Part shown: positions 18,261 to 28,944 of the stretch, in pieces
Numbering within the stretch: position 1 is the stretch's first letter
How the letters are laid out: each line of letters opens with the position of its first letter
NCBI GenBank assembly: GCA_016860845.1
Contig: BOKF01000007.1
Coordinates: forward strand, 124,001-188,000
DNA from: Chloroflexota bacterium
GTDB lineage: Bacteria; Chloroflexota; Anaerolineae; 4572-78; J111
Direction: 5' to 3'
DNA: 64,000 bases
Notes under the pieces: generated by a model
Databases searched by the model: none
What the model was told of the DNA's origin: nothing
Seen by the model: the letters and a program-made list of their open reading frames with translations, nothing else
Program-made: the position numbers and the translations under genes

Positions 18261-19079
18261 CTATCCCAATAAGGTCAAAATATAAGGCTCACCATCGGTG
18301 ACAGCAAATGAATGCTCAAAATGAGCTGATAACTTACCATCCGCCGTAACCACCGTCCACTGGTCAGCTAACAATTTTGTTTTCCAATCACCCACATTGA
18401 CCATCGGCTCCAGGGCAATGGTCATTCCGGTTTTGAGGCGCATCCCCCGGCCCCGCTGGCCGAAATTGGGCACCTGCGGGTCTTCGTGCATGTTGCGCCC
18501 AACCCCATGGCCGGTGTACTCGCGCACGACGCTGTAGCCGTGCCGTTCGACATATTCTTGCACTGCCGCCGAGATGTCCTCGGTGTGGTTTCCCAGCCGG
18601 CCCTGGCTGATCCCTTCATACAACGCCTGTTCGGTCACTGTCAGCAAACGCTGAACCTCTTCGGAAATTTGGCCGACCGGAATGGTGGTGGCGGCATCGC
18701 CAACCCAACCTTTGAAGTATGCGCCGCAGTCTACACTGAAGATGTCCCCTTCACGCAACACCCGCTCATTACTGGGAATGCCATGCACCAGCTCTTCGTT
18801 AATACAGGCGGTAATCGTTTTGGGAAAGGGCGGGCCACCTTGACGCTGGTTAGGATAACCTTTGAAAACCGGCGTCGCGTTATGTCGCTTTAAAACTTCC
18901 TCAGCAATCCGATCCAGTTCGCCAGTGGTGACCCCAGGTTGCGTATGCCGCCGAATTTCGTCCAGGGCTAAGGCCACAATTTTTCCTGCCTGGCGCATCA
19001 TCGCGATTTCTTCTTTAGATTTCAGAACAACACGCCGCGCTTTGGTTTGAAACATGCTGCTCGCAGGTGCTATTTTCAT
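18261..19079 (-). CDS. map: Methionine aminopeptidase, type I
   Basis: 272 residues. Metal ligands are in place: [18 protein letters not shown] (two Asp), [13 protein letters not shown] (His), LEPMVNVG (Glu) and [10 protein letters not shown] (Glu). It removes initiator Met from new proteins. It lies between secY and rpmJ, as in many bacteria, but adk (normally between secY and map) and infA (normally between map and rpmJ) are both missing. The ATG at 19079 adds a nine-residue non-conserved leader before Met9; either is possible. Confidence 0.95.
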   Translation of the reverse strand: MKIAPASSMFQTKARRVVLKSKEEIAMMRQAGKIVALALDEIRRHTQPGVTTGELDRIAEEVLKRHNATPVFKGYPNQRQGGPPFPKTITACINEELVHGIPSNERVLREGDIFSVDCGAYFKGWVGDAATTIPVGQISEEVQRLLTVTEQALYEGISQGRLGNHTEDISAAVQEYVERHGYSVVREYTGHGVGRNMHEDPQVPNFGQRGRGMRLKTGMTIALEPMVNVGDWKTKLLADQWTVVTADGKLSAHFEHSFAVTDGEPYILTLLG

Positions 19080-19126
19080 TACTCTAACTAACTTCTTGAG
19101 GCCAAACCTCAGCGACTCCCTCTCCC

Positions 19127-20452
19127 TTAGCTGATAAAACCTTCGTAGTGGCGCATCAACAATTGGGCCTGAAGCTGCTTCATTGTATCCAACACCACCC
19201 CGACCACAATCAGCAAGCCGGTACTGGTGATAAGCAACGCCTGGGTTTGACTACTGCTTTGATTAACCCCTGGAATGATATGAACCAGCCAGGGCAAAAT
19301 CGCCACCCCGCCGAGGAGCAATGCCCCAACCAGAGTAATCCGCTGGAGCACGGTATTCAGATAAACTTCTGTTCGCTTACCTGGCCGCAAGCCAGGGATA
19401 AAACCGCCTTGTCGCTGCAAGTTTTCCGAAAGATTCTGCTGCTTAAATATCACATCCGTGTAGAAGTAGGTAAAACCGACGACCATAATGAAGTAAAAAA
19501 TCCAGTAAGGAAATGAAGTCGGATTTGGGCTGAAATATTCAACGATAAAATTGGCCATGCCGGCGACAAATTGGTTTTCGCTAAACTGGAAGTAACCGGC
19601 GACTGCACTGGGAAAGATCATAATGGACTGGGCAAAAATCAGCGGAATCATCCCGGCGCTGTTGACCTTCAACGGAATATGGGTGCTCTGCCCGCCATAC
19701 ACTTTGGTTCCCCGCACCCGCTTGCCGTACTGCACCGGAATACGGCGCTGCCCCTCCTGCACAAAAACAATTACGGCAATGGTTAAAACGGTTATGACGG
19801 TAAAAACAATCAGATTGAACCATTCCTGGCGGCTGATAAAATTACCAATCTGGCTCGGAATTTGAGCAGCAATACCGCCAAAGATAATGATCGAAACACC
19901 GTTGCCGATGCCCTGTTCGGTAATGAGTTCACCCAGCCACACCGCTACCATCGTCCCCGCGGTCATCGTAATCAAGGTGGCAATGGTCGCCAGAGGATTG
20001 ATCCCAAAGCCAAAATTGTTGATGACCCCAGGCACCGAATTCTGAATAAAGACCACTTGACCATAAGCCTGAAGCATCGCCAGGGGCACAGTCAACCAGT
20101 GAGTATATAGGTTGAGCTTATTCCGGCCCTGCTCGCCCTCTTTCGACAGCTCCTGCAACTGTGGTACCAGGGGGGTAAGTAACTGAATGATAATCGAAGC
20201 TGTGATGTAGGGATAAACCCCCATCGCCATCACCGAAAACCGAGCCAGCGCCCCGCCCGAAAGCAAGTTCAAAAATTGAACAATCGTGCTCCCCTGCTCG
20301 CCTGACGCTAAAAACCTTTCCAATGCCGCTCCATCAACCCCAGGTACCGGCACGTGAGCGGCTGCCCGGTAGGCAATCAAAACCAAGATCGTAAAAATAA
20401 TCTTACGTCTCAGGTCCGGGAGAGTTAACGCATTGCGAATTGCTTCTATCAT
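19127..20452 (-). CDS. secY: Preprotein translocase subunit SecY
   Basis: 441 residues, ten transmembrane helices. RRKIIFTILVLIAYRAAAHVPVPGVD at the N-terminus, GVYPYITASIIIQLL (helix 2), GKRVRGTKVYGGQSTHIPLKVN (cytoplasmic loop) and QGGFIPGLRPGKRTEVYL before helix 9. Core channel of the Sec translocon. Stop 47 bases before the map start. Confidence 0.97.
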   Translation of the reverse strand: MIEAIRNALTLPDLRRKIIFTILVLIAYRAAAHVPVPGVDGAALERFLASGEQGSTIVQFLNLLSGGALARFSVMAMGVYPYITASIIIQLLTPLVPQLQELSKEGEQGRNKLNLYTHWLTVPLAMLQAYGQVVFIQNSVPGVINNFGFGINPLATIATLITMTAGTMVAVWLGELITEQGIGNGVSIIIFGGIAAQIPSQIGNFISRQEWFNLIVFTVITVLTIAVIVFVQEGQRRIPVQYGKRVRGTKVYGGQSTHIPLKVNSAGMIPLIFAQSIMIFPSAVAGYFQFSENQFVAGMANFIVEYFSPNPTSFPYWIFYFIMVVGFTYFYTDVIFKQQNLSENLQRQGGFIPGLRPGKRTEVYLNTVLQRITLVGALLLGGVAILPWLVHIIPGVNQSSSQTQALLITSTGLLIVVGVVLDTMKQLQAQLLMRHYEGFIS

Positions 20453-20517
20453 TAGAAAACCAAATCCTTCTTTGAGGCGCGACGCCCCATTCGAGGACGT
20501 CAGCGCCTAATTCAGCA

Positions 20518-20976
20518 TCAGGCTAAAGGTAGCACTTCGACCGTACCGCCAGCCGCCTCGATTTTTTCCTTGGCGCTCTGCGAAAAGCGATGTGCTTTAA
20601 CACTCAGAGCAGTGGTAATCTCACCATTACCCAAAATCGCTACCGCTTTATCGGAGCGTTTAATAACACCCGCTTCGATTAAAACTTCGGGCGTTACCTC
20701 TTGATACCCTTCGCCAAATCGTTCCTGCAAAAACTCAACATTGATCGGCTTATATTCCACCCGCCGAATATTGGTGAAGCCACGCCGGAAAGGTAAGCGC
20801 CGGACCAGGGGCAACTGGCCCCCTTCAAAGTACGGGCCCTTGCCGCCGCCGGAGCGGGCATTCTGCCCCTTGATACCCCGGCCAGAAGTCTTACCTGTCC
20901 CCGAAGCCATACCCCGGCCAACTCTTTTTTTTCGTTTGCGACTCCCCGCAGGGGATTTTAAATCATGTAATTGCAT
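20518..20976 (-). CDS. rplO: 50S ribosomal protein L15
   Basis: 152 residues. The glycine-rich N-terminus ([31 protein letters not shown]) and C-terminal [23 protein letters not shown] are typical. Between rpmD and secY. Confidence 0.97.
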   Translation of the reverse strand: MQLHDLKSPAGSRKRKKRVGRGMASGTGKTSGRGIKGQNARSGGGKGPYFEGGQLPLVRRLPFRRGFTNIRRVEYKPINVEFLQERFGEGYQEVTPEVLIEAGVIKRSDKAVAILGNGEITTALSVKAHRFSQSAKEKIEAAGGTVEVLPLA

Positions 20977-20992
20977 GACCTGCTGCCTCCAA

Positions 20993-21187
20993 TTACGCTT
21001 CTTCCACCCGCACCAGATGAGAAACCTTGCTAATCATCCCTCTGATCACCGGCGTATCATCGTGTTCAACTGTCTGGCCGAGCCGGCGCAGGCCCAATGC
21101 TCGTACCGTTTTCTTTTGCCGAACCGAATAACCAATCGCGCTTTTAACCCAAGTTACCTTGAGCGCTTTAGACTCGCTATTAGCCAT
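20993..21187 (-). CDS. rpmD: 50S ribosomal protein L30
   Basis: 64 residues from ATG 21187 ([19 protein letters not shown]). The start overlaps the end of rpsE by eight bases, and its GGGGAGAGG ribosome-binding site lies inside rpsE, which implies coupling. The 21-codon upstream extension is rpsE in another frame. Confidence 0.94.
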   Translation of the reverse strand: MANSESKALKVTWVKSAIGYSVRQKKTVRALGLRRLGQTVEHDDTPVIRGMISKVSHLVRVEEA

Positions 21188-21713
21188 TATTTCCTCTCCC
21201 CAGCCAGAACGGTTGTACCCGGTTGAGCGGAACACCGCGATTTTGGGCAACTTCTACCGGGTCTTGTAGTTCATTAAGCGCCTGAATCGTCGCCTTGACC
21301 ACGTTCAAAATATTGGAACTACCCTTGCTTTTGGTCAGGATATCGCGGATGCCCGCCGCCTCCACCACCGCCCGCACGCCACCGCCCGCGATGACACCGG
21401 TGCCGGGCGAAGCGGGTTTTAAGAACACCTGCGCTGCACTAAAGCCAGAGGTAATTTCATGGGGGATTGTCGTACCCGACATGGCAATCTTGCGCATGTT
21501 GCGCCGCGCTCGCTCCGACCCTTTGCGAATCGCCTCAGGGACTTCACGCGCTTTGCCAATACCAACCCCAACACTACCTTTTCCGTCACCGACAACCACG
21601 CAAGCCCGAAAGCTAAAGCGGCGGCCACCTTTGACCACTTTGGCCGTACGCGCAATATGGACTACCCGCTCATCGAGTTCTTCTACCGCGTCCTGAAATT
21701 CACGTTTTGCCAT
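21180..21713 (-). CDS. rpsE: 30S ribosomal protein S5
   Basis: 177 residues. S5 N-terminal domain with [20 protein letters not shown] and [21 protein letters not shown], then the C-terminal [28 protein letters not shown]. Complete. Confidence 0.97.
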   Translation of the reverse strand: MAKREFQDAVEELDERVVHIARTAKVVKGGRRFSFRACVVVGDGKGSVGVGIGKAREVPEAIRKGSERARRNMRKIAMSGTTIPHEITSGFSAAQVFLKPASPGTGVIAGGGVRAVVEAAGIRDILTKSKGSSNILNVVKATIQALNELQDPVEVAQNRGVPLNRVQPFWLGRGNNG

Positions 21714-21740
21714 AAAATTCTCCTTACAACGTCGAGCCTA

Positions 21741-22115
21741 TTAGAACTTCAACCCCGCTTCGCGCGAGGCGTCGGCCAGTGCTTTAACTCGACCGTGATA
21801 TTTGTAGCCGCCCCGGTCAAAGACAACTTGGGTAATCCCTGCTTCCAGCGCGCGCTCGGCCACCAATTTACCCACTAACACAGCCCGCTCGGTTTTGCCT
21901 TTGCCGCTGGCCACCTCAGCCGCCCGGATGCTGGCATCCAGACTGGAGGCCGAAACCAGGGTCATGCCTTTGCTGTCGTCAATTACCTGCGCATAAATAT
22001 GATTCAAACTGCGGAACACATTCAGGCGGGGCCGCTCGGAAACCCCCGCTAAATTCTTGCGGACTCGTGCTTGGCGGCGCTTTCGGGCCACATACGATGG
22101 ATTAGTTTTTCCCAT
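21741..22115 (-). CDS. rplR: 50S ribosomal protein L18
   Basis: 124 residues from ATG 22115 ([21 protein letters not shown]); six upstream codons are unlikely to be translated. [22 protein letters not shown] and [26 protein letters not shown] are typical. Binds 5S rRNA. Confidence 0.96.
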   Translation of the reverse strand: MGKTNPSYVARKRRQARVRKNLAGVSERPRLNVFRSLNHIYAQVIDDSKGMTLVSASSLDASIRAAEVASGKGKTERAVLVGKLVAERALEAGITQVVFDRGGYKYHGRVKALADASREAGLKF

Positions 22116-22144
22116 AATTCCTCCAGTTAGCAAGCGCCAGGCGC

Positions 22145-22690
22145 TTACTTGGCCTTTCCGGCCTTACCAGCTTTGCGCCGGATTTTTTCTTCAGAGTAGC
22201 GAATACCCTTACCCTTGTAAGGTTCCGGCCCGCGTGTTCGGCGGATACGCGCAGAAATTTCACCTACTAACTCTTTATCTATCCCGGTTACGGTCAGGTC
22301 ACGACCGGTCTTGTCTACCTCAAAACTAATGCCCTGGGGCGGCTCAAAAACAACGTTATGGGAATAACCCACATTCAAGACCAACTTCTTACCTTCCACC
22401 GCCGCTTTATAGCCAACACCCTCGATGTATAATTGGCGCTTAAAACCGGTACTCACGCCGGTAATCATATTACTGAGCAAAGCGCGGGTCAGGCCATGCT
22501 TGGCCCGATGAGTGCGATGATCGCTGTTGCGCGTTGCGACTACCTCGCCGTCTTCCTGTTTCAACTCGATTTCGGGCGGGAAGTCCCGCTGTAATTCACC
22601 CTTGGGACCTTTAACCACCACCGAGTTTTTATTTATATCTACGGTTACTCCTTTCGGAACAACCACAGGCAATCTACCTATTCTCGACAT
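22145..22690 (-). CDS. rplF: 50S ribosomal protein L6
   Basis: 181 residues. [14 protein letters not shown] at the N-terminus, the twin L6 domains, and [26 protein letters not shown] at the C-terminus. Confidence 0.97.
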   Translation of the reverse strand: MSRIGRLPVVVPKGVTVDINKNSVVVKGPKGELQRDFPPEIELKQEDGEVVATRNSDHRTHRAKHGLTRALLSNMITGVSTGFKRQLYIEGVGYKAAVEGKKLVLNVGYSHNVVFEPPQGISFEVDKTGRDLTVTGIDKELVGEISARIRRTRGPEPYKGKGIRYSEEKIRRKAGKAGKAK

Positions 22691-22732
22691 GTCATCACCT
22701 CAACAACAATACTCTGCGTTAACCGGCAAAAC

Positions 22733-23137
22733 TCACCAAACGTTGCACAATACTTCGCCGCCCACTCCCAGGCGACGCGCCTGCCGGCCCGTCATAACAC
22801 CTTTCGATGTAGAAACAATCGAAATACCTAAACCACTGCGCACCCAGGGGATGTCCTGCTTTTGATAATAGGCACGCCGGCCCGGTCTGCTGACTCGTTC
22901 CAAGTTGGTAATAACTGACCTGGGGTGGCGTTCACGTGTATATTTAAGGTGGATCAGCAGCGTCGAGCCAATCTTACCCGGTAAAACTTCATAATCTTGA
23001 ATAAAGCCTTCTTCTTTTAAAATCCGGGCAATCGCCTCGCGCACCTTTGAATTAGGCATCGCCACCTGGGGATGACGGGCCATCCCGGCGTTTCTAATGC
23101 GAGTCAACATATCGGCAATGGGATCAATAGCGCTCAT
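22733..23137 (-). CDS. rpsH: 30S ribosomal protein S8
   Basis: 134 residues. [13 protein letters not shown] at the N-terminus and the signature [27 protein letters not shown] at the C-terminus. Usual spc-operon position after rpsN. Confidence 0.97.
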   Translation of the reverse strand: MSAIDPIADMLTRIRNAGMARHPQVAMPNSKVREAIARILKEEGFIQDYEVLPGKIGSTLLIHLKYTRERHPRSVITNLERVSRPGRRAYYQKQDIPWVRSGLGISIVSTSKGVMTGRQARRLGVGGEVLCNVW

Positions 23138-23155
23138 ACAAATTCCTCTTCCTTT

Positions 23156-23338
23156 TTACCAACTCGACTTGACCACACCGGGGATTTTACCCTCGTTCGC
23201 CAACTGGCGGAAACAAATCCGGCACAAACCAAACCGGCGCATATAAGCCCGGGGACGACCACACTGGGTACAGCGATGGTGAACCCTGACAGCAAACTTT
23301 CGACGTTGTTCTCGCACAATCATAGATTTTTTGGCCAT
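23156..23338 (-). CDS. rpsZ: 30S ribosomal protein S14, short zinc type
   Basis: 60 residues with two CxxC pairs ([20 protein letters not shown]), the zinc-binding short form. Overlap-free, eight bases after rplE. Confidence 0.96.
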   Translation of the reverse strand: MAKKSMIVREQRRKFAVRVHHRCTQCGRPRAYMRRFGLCRICFRQLANEGKIPGVVKSSW

Positions 23339-23345
23339 TATTACT

Positions 23346-23885
23346 TTACCTCTTGAAGGGCATCCCCATTAAATCCAACAGCCGCCGGCCTTCCTCATCG
23401 GTTTTGGCTGTGGTCACAATGTTAATTTCCATCCCACGCAGTTTATCAATCTTGTCGTAGTCAATTTCGGGCCATGACAACTGCTCGGCTAATCCCAAGC
23501 TGTAATTACCCCGCCCATCAAAACTGTCCGGCGAAACCCCCCGGAAGTCACGCTGGCGCGCCAGGGAAATATTAATCAGCCTGTCTAAAAAATCCCACAT
23601 ACGACTGCCGCGCAGGGTTACTTTAGCCCCAATCGAGTTGCCTTCGCGCAGCTTAAAAGTCGCAATGGATTTTTTGGCGCGGGTAATCACCGGGCGTTGG
23701 CCCGTTATGGTCATGAGGTCACCCGTAGCGTTTTCGAGGGCCTTGGCGTTCTGCAACGCTTCCCCCAGACCAATATTAACGACCATTTTGGTAATGCGCG
23801 GCACCTGATTGATGTTGGAGTAATTAAACTCCTTCTTCAAGGCCGGCACGACCTCTTCTTTATACTTGTCCTTTAAACGAGGCAT
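23346..23885 (-). CDS. rplE: 50S ribosomal protein L5
   Basis: 179 residues. [45 protein letters not shown] and [25 protein letters not shown]. Binds 5S rRNA and contacts tRNA at the P site. Confidence 0.97.
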   Translation of the reverse strand: MPRLKDKYKEEVVPALKKEFNYSNINQVPRITKMVVNIGLGEALQNAKALENATGDLMTITGQRPVITRAKKSIATFKLREGNSIGAKVTLRGSRMWDFLDRLINISLARQRDFRGVSPDSFDGRGNYSLGLAEQLSWPEIDYDKIDKLRGMEINIVTTAKTDEEGRRLLDLMGMPFKR

Positions 23886-23911
23886 AATTCTTTCCTTACC
23901 GTCCCCAAGGT

Positions 23912-24280
23912 TTACGAAACTTTATCAATCGGCGAGCCACAGCGTTTGCAAACTCGCACTTTTTTGTCGCCTTCGATACGGAAGCCAATCCGGCTCGCTT
24001 CATCACAATTGGGGCAAACCAGCATGACATTTGAAATGTGTACGGGTGATTCGCGCTCAATAATACCGGTCTGGGTGCGCGTCTGGCTGATGGGTCGTTG
24101 ATGTTTTTTGCGAATATTAACCCCGCGAATGACCAGCTTGTCGCCCTCCGGGTTGCGCCGCAGACGCCGGTTATCCCGGTCAACATACCAGTCTACCAAA
24201 ACTTTTTCCACTTCACCCCGCGCGCCGATTTCGTTCCCGGTAATGACCTGAACCGTATCACCTTTTTTAATCCGTTGCAT
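23912..24280 (-). CDS. rplX: 50S ribosomal protein L24 with zinc-ribbon tail
   Basis: 122 residues. KOW motif near the N-terminus ([20 protein letters not shown]), then [15 protein letters not shown] sequence, and a C-terminal four-cysteine ribbon (CPNC...CKRC) that is common in L24 of Gram-positive-like and Chloroflexota-like lineages. Confidence 0.96.
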   Translation of the reverse strand: MQRIKKGDTVQVITGNEIGARGEVEKVLVDWYVDRDNRRLRRNPEGDKLVIRGVNIRKKHQRPISQTRTQTGIIERESPVHISNVMLVCPNCDEASRIGFRIEGDKKVRVCKRCGSPIDKVS

Positions 24281-24310
24281 TGTTCCAATCTCCTTGTTGT
24301 GCCAGTGGCG

Positions 24311-24682
24311 CTAAAGCACTTCCGGGGCCAGCGATACGATGCGCATGAACCCTTTTTCACGCAATTCGCGGGCAACCGGCCCAAAGATACGAGTACCGCG
24401 CGGTCCTTTGGCTTCAGAATCTAAAATCACGGCAGCATTATCATCAAACTTGATATAAGAACCGTCGGGCCGGCCTATCTCTTTGGTCGTCCGCACGACC
24501 ACCGCCTTGACCACATCCCCCTTCTTGACCGAACCTTGCGGGGCAGCCTGCTTCACCGCGGCGACAATCACATCTCCGACAGTGGCGTAACGACGCCGGG
24601 AGCCACCCACTACCTGGATACACAGAATTTCTTTGGCGCCGCTGTTATCCGCCACCTTTAGGCGACTTTCTTGTTGTATCAT
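24311..24682 (-). CDS. rplN: 50S ribosomal protein L14
   Basis: 123 residues. [18 protein letters not shown] at the N-terminus, [14 protein letters not shown] and the C-terminal [28 protein letters not shown]. Full length. Confidence 0.97.
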   Translation of the reverse strand: MIQQESRLKVADNSGAKEILCIQVVGGSRRRYATVGDVIVAAVKQAAPQGSVKKGDVVKAVVVRTTKEIGRPDGSYIKFDDNAAVILDSEAKGPRGTRIFGPVARELREKGFMRIVSLAPEVL

Positions 24683-24727
24683 GATATTTACTCCACCAAT
24701 CTCTCAAGATAAAACCAGCCCGCAACT

Positions 24728-24985
24728 TTAGGCTTCCTGTTTCTCCAGAATCTCGACCAAGGCCCAGTGTTTTTCCTTGCTGATTGGTCTGGACTCGATG
24801 ATTTTGACCACATCGCCCACATGAGCGCTGTTTTGCTCGTCGTGCGCTTTATACTTTTTATGATAGCGCATCACCTTGCCATACTGCGGATGACGCTTGA
24901 TGCGATCAACCTGCACCACAATGGTTTTGTCCATTTTGTCGCTGGTCACACGACCCACCAGAATTTTGCGTTGCTCTCTAGCCAT
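24728..24985 (-). CDS. rpsQ: 30S ribosomal protein S17
   Basis: 85 residues. [39 protein letters not shown] and [24 protein letters not shown]10-operon position after rpmC. Confidence 0.97.
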   Translation of the reverse strand: MAREQRKILVGRVTSDKMDKTIVVQVDRIKRHPQYGKVMRYHKKYKAHDEQNSAHVGDVVKIIESRPISKEKHWALVEILEKQEA

Positions 24986-25013
24986 TCCTGTTTAGCTCCT
25001 CAATCCACTAAAT

Positions 25014-25211
25014 TTAGGCCGCGGCCCGTTTGCGTTCACTAAGAATCGTCTTCATGCGAGCAATATCCCGCTTGAGCAGGCTAAACCGGTTCGGATCCTT
25101 TACCTGGCCAATCGTTTTCTGAAAGCGCAGGTTAAAAAGTTCTTCGTAAGCCTCTTCCAGTTTGGTCTGGATTTCGCCATCAGATAGGTTTCTAATTTCA
25201 AAGGCTTGCAT
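25014..25211 (-). CDS. rpmC: 50S ribosomal protein L29
   Basis: 65 residues. The helical hairpin EIRNLSDGEIQTKLEEAYEELFNLRFQK and RFSLLKRDIARMKTILSER are typical. Twelve bases after rplP. Confidence 0.96.
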   Translation of the reverse strand: MQAFEIRNLSDGEIQTKLEEAYEELFNLRFQKTIGQVKDPNRFSLLKRDIARMKTILSERKRAAA

Positions 25212-25222
25212 GGCTTATTCTC

Positions 25223-25636
25223 CTAACCGATATTCCGCTGCACAAACTGGGTTTTGATCGGCAGTTTGTGCGCCGCCAGACGCATGGCCTCTTTGGCCAG
25301 GTCTTCCGGCACACCAGCGATTTCAAACAGCACCCGGCCCGGTTTAATAACCGCCACCCAGTGATCCACCGAACCCTTACCGCTACCCATGCGAGTTTCC
25401 GCCGCTTTGGCAGTAACCGGCTTATCAGGGAAAATGCGAATCCATAACTTTCCGCCGCGGCGAACATAGCGCACAATCGCCCGGCGAGCTGCCTCGATCT
25501 GGCGGCTGGTCATCCAGCACGGCTCCATCGCTTGCAGGCCATACTCGCCAAAAGACACTTCGGCCCCGCGAGTCGCCTGGCCCCGCATCCGGCCCCGCAT
25601 TTGTTTTCTATACTTCACGCGCTTTGGCATTAACAT
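25223..25636 (-). CDS. rplP: 50S ribosomal protein L16
   Basis: 137 residues. [29 protein letters not shown] ([29 protein letters not shown]) and [19 protein letters not shown]. Preceded by a 113-base spacer holding a period-7 hairpin, unusual inside an S10 operon. Confidence 0.97.
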   Translation of the reverse strand: MLMPKRVKYRKQMRGRMRGQATRGAEVSFGEYGLQAMEPCWMTSRQIEAARRAIVRYVRRGGKLWIRIFPDKPVTAKAAETRMGSGKGSVDHWVAVIKPGRVLFEIAGVPEDLAKEAMRLAAHKLPIKTQFVQRNIG

Positions 25637-25667
25637 CGTCCAAACTCCTTTTTACACCCAAATCGGG

Positions 25668-25745
25668 AGACAGAGGATAGTAGATAGAGGATAGAAGATA
25701 GTTTCTTGCTATCTACCATCTACAATCTACTATCTTCTATCTTCC
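25668..25745. repeat. Period-7 hairpin inside the S10 operon (rplP-rpsC spacer)
   Basis: The left arm is successive heptamers (AGACAGA, GGATAGT, AGATAGA, GGATAGA, AGATAGT, from about 25669). The right arm is CTATCTA, CCATCTA, CAATCTA, CTATCTT, CTATCTT (25709-25743). The arms can form a long stem with a loop of a few bases. No U-tract follows, so it should not terminate transcription but could affect rplP translation or mRNA cleavage. Confidence 0.75.
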
Positions 25746-25749
25746 GAAC

Positions 25750-26427
25750 TTAGGGCATTACATAAGCCCCAACGGGTTGTTCTTCTTTGGGTTTGGGCAG
25801 AATCTCACCCTTATAAACCCACACTTTAATCCCGATTTTGCTAAAAGTCGTCAAAGCTTCGACGTTAGCATAATCAATATCAGCCCGCAGGGTATGGCGT
25901 GGGATTTGCCCCTCGCGTTGTGTCTCACGGCGAGCCATATCAGAGCCACCCAGGCGTCCAGCACATGTAATCATGACTCCTTGCGCTCCAGCTTTCATGG
26001 CTCGGCGCACCGCTTGTTTCATAGCTCGTTTGTGTGAAACACGCTTCTCAATTTGCTGGGCAATGCTCTCACCAATAAGGTAAGCGTTGATGTCCGGGTT
26101 TTCGATCTCGGTGACATCAATATGCACTTTCTTCTGGGTGAGCGTTTCCAATTTCTTGCGCAACTGATTAACTGCGGCGCCTTTTCGTCCAATCACAATT
26201 CCCGGTTTGGAAGTACTGATCTTGACCGTGACCTGTTTGGCCGCTGGCAAGCGCTCGATTTCCACATTGGCGATACTACCACGTTCGTGCAGGTCGAAAA
26301 CCAGTTTGCGAATCGCCATGTCCTCTTCTAACAACTCGCGGTATTCTTTACCTTCAGCAAACCAGCGTGCCCGATGGTCCTGCACAAAGCCTAATCTAAA
26401 ACCGATGGGATGAACTTTTCGACCCAA
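25750..26427 (-). CDS. rpsC: 30S ribosomal protein S3
   Basis: 225 residues. GRKVHPIGFRLGFVQDHRARWF at the N-terminus, a KH domain with KPGIVIGRKGAAVNQLRKKLE (about 70-90), and GRLGGSDMARRETQREGQIPRHTLRADIDYA near the C-terminus. Confidence 0.97.
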   Translation of the reverse strand: MGRKVHPIGFRLGFVQDHRARWFAEGKEYRELLEEDMAIRKLVFDLHERGSIANVEIERLPAAKQVTVKISTSKPGIVIGRKGAAVNQLRKKLETLTQKKVHIDVTEIENPDINAYLIGESIAQQIEKRVSHKRAMKQAVRRAMKAGAQGVMITCAGRLGGSDMARRETQREGQIPRHTLRADIDYANVEALTTFSKIGIKVWVYKGEILPKPKEEQPVGAYVMP

Positions 26428-26484
26428 GCTATAATCTCCTTCTTAAGCGCCAATTGACCGGCAATCGGCAGCTCCATCAAAAAG

Positions 26485-26847
26485 TTAACTTTCAGCAGCC
26501 TGCGGAGCCTTTTCTTCCAATACGACCGTAATGTGGGAAAGGCGCTTCTTGATCGGCTTAAAGCGGCCCCGCGCCCCATAACGCGCCCGGCGCAACCGCG
26601 GCCCTTCATCTATCATGATGGCGGCGATGACCATGTCTTCGGCGTCGAGGGCAAAATTTTCTTCGGCATTGGCCAGGGCGCTCTTGACGGTTTTATAGAC
26701 CGGGTCAGCCGCTGCTTGTGGCAGCAACTTGAGCACTTCCAAAGCCTGCTGCGCTGGCATACCCCGCACGCTGTTAACTACCCGGCGCATCTTAATGGGT
26801 GCGCCGATAATGTACTTACTCACTGCTTTTACTTGAAAATCAGCCAT
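26485..26847 (-). CDS. rplV: 50S ribosomal protein L22
   Basis: 120 residues. KYIIGAPIKMRRVVNSVRG, ALANAEENFALDAEDMVI and the beta-hairpin GPRLRRARYGARGRFKPIKKRLSHITVVL that lines the exit tunnel. Confidence 0.97.
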   Translation of the reverse strand: MADFQVKAVSKYIIGAPIKMRRVVNSVRGMPAQQALEVLKLLPQAAADPVYKTVKSALANAEENFALDAEDMVIAAIMIDEGPRLRRARYGARGRFKPIKKRLSHITVVLEEKAPQAAES

Positions 26848-26862
26848 TTTCTTTATCCTGAC

Positions 26863-27138
26863 CTACCGTGTCGTCTTTTCTCTAGCCACGTGGCCGCGGA
26901 AAAACCGGGTGGGTACAAACTCACCTAGCCGGTGTCCAACCATATTTTCCGTGATGTAAATTGGCACGTGGCGGCGGCCATCATGGATGGCAAGTGTATG
27001 CCCAACCATCTGGGGGAAGATGGTGCTAGCCCGCGACCAGGTACGGATAACTCGTTTTTCCCCGGCGGCGTTCATCGTTTCGATTTTTTTCAACAGTTTA
27101 GGCTCGATAAATGGCCCTTTTTTCAAAGAACGAGTCAT
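26863..27138 (-). CDS. rpsS: 30S ribosomal protein S19
   Basis: 91 residues. [51 protein letters not shown] and [18 protein letters not shown]. Confidence 0.97.
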   Translation of the reverse strand: MTRSLKKGPFIEPKLLKKIETMNAAGEKRVIRTWSRASTIFPQMVGHTLAIHDGRRHVPIYITENMVGHRLGEFVPTRFFRGHVAREKTTR

Positions 27139-27157
27139 TGGCTAATCTCCTCTTCCC

Positions 27158-27994
27158 TTAGCGTCTCTTATTCCGGCGGCTACGCACGATGTATTGTTCG
27201 GTGCGCTTGTTGGTCCGTGTCTTTTTACCCAAGGCAGGTTTGCCCCAGGGCGTTTTAGGGGCGGCCATACCAACCGGTGATCGCCCTTCACCCCCGCCAT
27301 GCGGATGGCTTCTCGGGTCCTGGGCTGTACCACGCACTCCCGGGCGGATACCCAACCAGCGCTTGCGGCCAGCCTTGCCTAAAACCACGTTGCTATGGTC
27401 TACATTACCCACCTGGCCAATGGTGGCCAGACAATTTTGGCTGATTAAGCGCACCTCACCACTGGGCATGCGCACCTGGGCGTAAGAGCCTTCTTTGGCC
27501 AATAATTGGGCCGAAACCCCGGCAGAACGCACCAATTGGCCACCCTTACCCGGTTGCAGTTCGATATTATGCACCTGTGTACCGAGCGGGATGCGATAAA
27601 TCGGCAGCGCATTTCCAATCCGAATTTCGGCGGTTGGGCCTGACATAATCGTGTCGCCAACCTTCAAGCCAACCGGGGCCAGAATATAGCGCTTTTCACC
27701 ATCGGCATACGTTACCAGGGCAATCCGCGCCGTCCGGTTGGGATCATACTCAATCGTACTGACTTTGCCCGCGACGCCGTGCTTGTCACGCTTGAAATCA
27801 ATGATGCGATAACGCTGCTTGTGACCGCCGCCGCGATGGCGCACCGTAACCCGGCCCTGATTATTACGGCCCGCTTTTTGGCGGAGCGGAGCCAGCAAGC
27901 TTTTCTCCGGCTCAGTTCGGGTAATCTCTTCAAAAGTTGAAACTGACATCCCCCGCCGGCCCGGCGAGGTTGGTTTGTAAAGTTTTACCGGCAT
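27158..27994 (-). CDS. rplB: 50S ribosomal protein L2
   Basis: 278 residues. [23 protein letters not shown], the C-terminal [25 protein letters not shown] (with the peptidyl-transferase-centre His region; most homologues read VRGVAMNP here), and a basic tail. Full length. Confidence 0.97.
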   Translation of the reverse strand: MPVKLYKPTSPGRRGMSVSTFEEITRTEPEKSLLAPLRQKAGRNNQGRVTVRHRGGGHKQRYRIIDFKRDKHGVAGKVSTIEYDPNRTARIALVTYADGEKRYILAPVGLKVGDTIMSGPTAEIRIGNALPIYRIPLGTQVHNIELQPGKGGQLVRSAGVSAQLLAKEGSYAQVRMPSGEVRLISQNCLATIGQVGNVDHSNVVLGKAGRKRWLGIRPGVRGTAQDPRSHPHGGGEGRSPVGMAAPKTPWGKPALGKKTRTNKRTEQYIVRSRRNKRR

Positions 27995-27999
27995 AATCG

Positions 28000-28293
28000 T
28001 TATACCCCCTCAAAGGCTTCGATGCGCTGCCCAGGGAGCAAGGTCACAATCGCCTTCTTCTGAGCCGACTGCCGTTGAACTCGCTTGCGACCCCAGCGGC
28101 CAAACTTGGGTGTTTCATTGATGATGCGAACTTTCACTACATCCACATCAAAAATATAGGAGACGGCCTGAGCTACTTCAACTTTATTGGCCCACGGGTG
28201 AACCATAAATGTATACTGCCCTAACTCAGCCGCAAGATTACTCTTTTCTGTATTAACTGGGCGGATAATCACCGCGTAAGGATTTGATTCCAT
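28000..28293 (-). CDS. rplW: 50S ribosomal protein L23
   Basis: 97 residues. [39 protein letters not shown]... and [19 protein letters not shown]. It forms the docking site for trigger factor and SRP at the tunnel exit. Five bases before rplB. Confidence 0.96.
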   Translation of the reverse strand: MESNPYAVIIRPVNTEKSNLAAELGQYTFMVHPWANKVEVAQAVSYIFDVDVVKVRIINETPKFGRWGRKRVQRQSAQKKAIVTLLPGQRIEAFEGV

Positions 28294-28313
28294 CGTAACT
28301 ATTCTCCCAATCC

Positions 28314-28937
28314 TTAGCCCAAAAAGCTTTCAATTTGAGTTACCGCATCTTTGGACATAATGACAAAGTTATGGCCCAAAAGATCACGGATATTCAAGTA
28401 GCCCGCCCGCAAGGTCTTGACATTTTCCAGGTTGCGTGCACTCTTTTCTACATTTTCGTTGCGCTCAGGCAACAAAATCACTGCACTGCCGGAAATCTGA
28501 AGATTATCCAGCAGTTGCAGCACTTCAACCGTTTTGGGGCCATCGAAAGCCAATTTATCCAAAACGATAAGTTGTTCCGCCGCCGCTTTAGCCGAGAGCG
28601 CCGAACGCAGCGCCAGGCGGCGCATTTTACGCGGCATTTTTTGGGTATAATCGCGCGGTACTGGCTTGTGGGCCTGGCCGCCGCCAACAAAAATGGGCGA
28701 TTTGCGCGACCCATGCCGCGCCCGGCCTGTCCCTTTTTGCCGATACCACTTGGCTGTCGTCCGAGACACTTCACCGCGTGTTTTGGCTTTGTGAGTGCCC
28801 AGGCGCTGGTTAGCTAACTGCCGAACTAAGGCCTGGTGCATGACCGCGGTGTTCGGCTCAATGCCAAAAATGTCATCGCTCAACTCAAGTTCTTCTACTG
28901 TGGAGCCACTGGTGTTTCTAACATTTACCTTCATCAC
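28314..28937 (-). CDS. rplD: 50S ribosomal protein L4
   Basis: 207 residues. NQRLGTHKAKTRGEVSRT, KWYRQKGTGRARHGSRKSPIFVGGGQAHKPVPRDYTQKMPRKMRRLALRSALS is the conserved loop, and the globular part ends with LLGHNFVIMSKDAVTQIESFLG. Confidence 0.97.
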   Translation of the reverse strand: MMKVNVRNTSGSTVEELELSDDIFGIEPNTAVMHQALVRQLANQRLGTHKAKTRGEVSRTTAKWYRQKGTGRARHGSRKSPIFVGGGQAHKPVPRDYTQKMPRKMRRLALRSALSAKAAAEQLIVLDKLAFDGPKTVEVLQLLDNLQISGSAVILLPERNENVEKSARNLENVKTLRAGYLNIRDLLGHNFVIMSKDAVTQIESFLG

Positions 28938-28944
28938 CCACTCC

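Noticed and set aside
25668..25745. Possible CRISPR array or VNTR
   Set aside because: Words are 7 nt, degenerate, arranged as two complementary arms, with no spacers and no cas genes.
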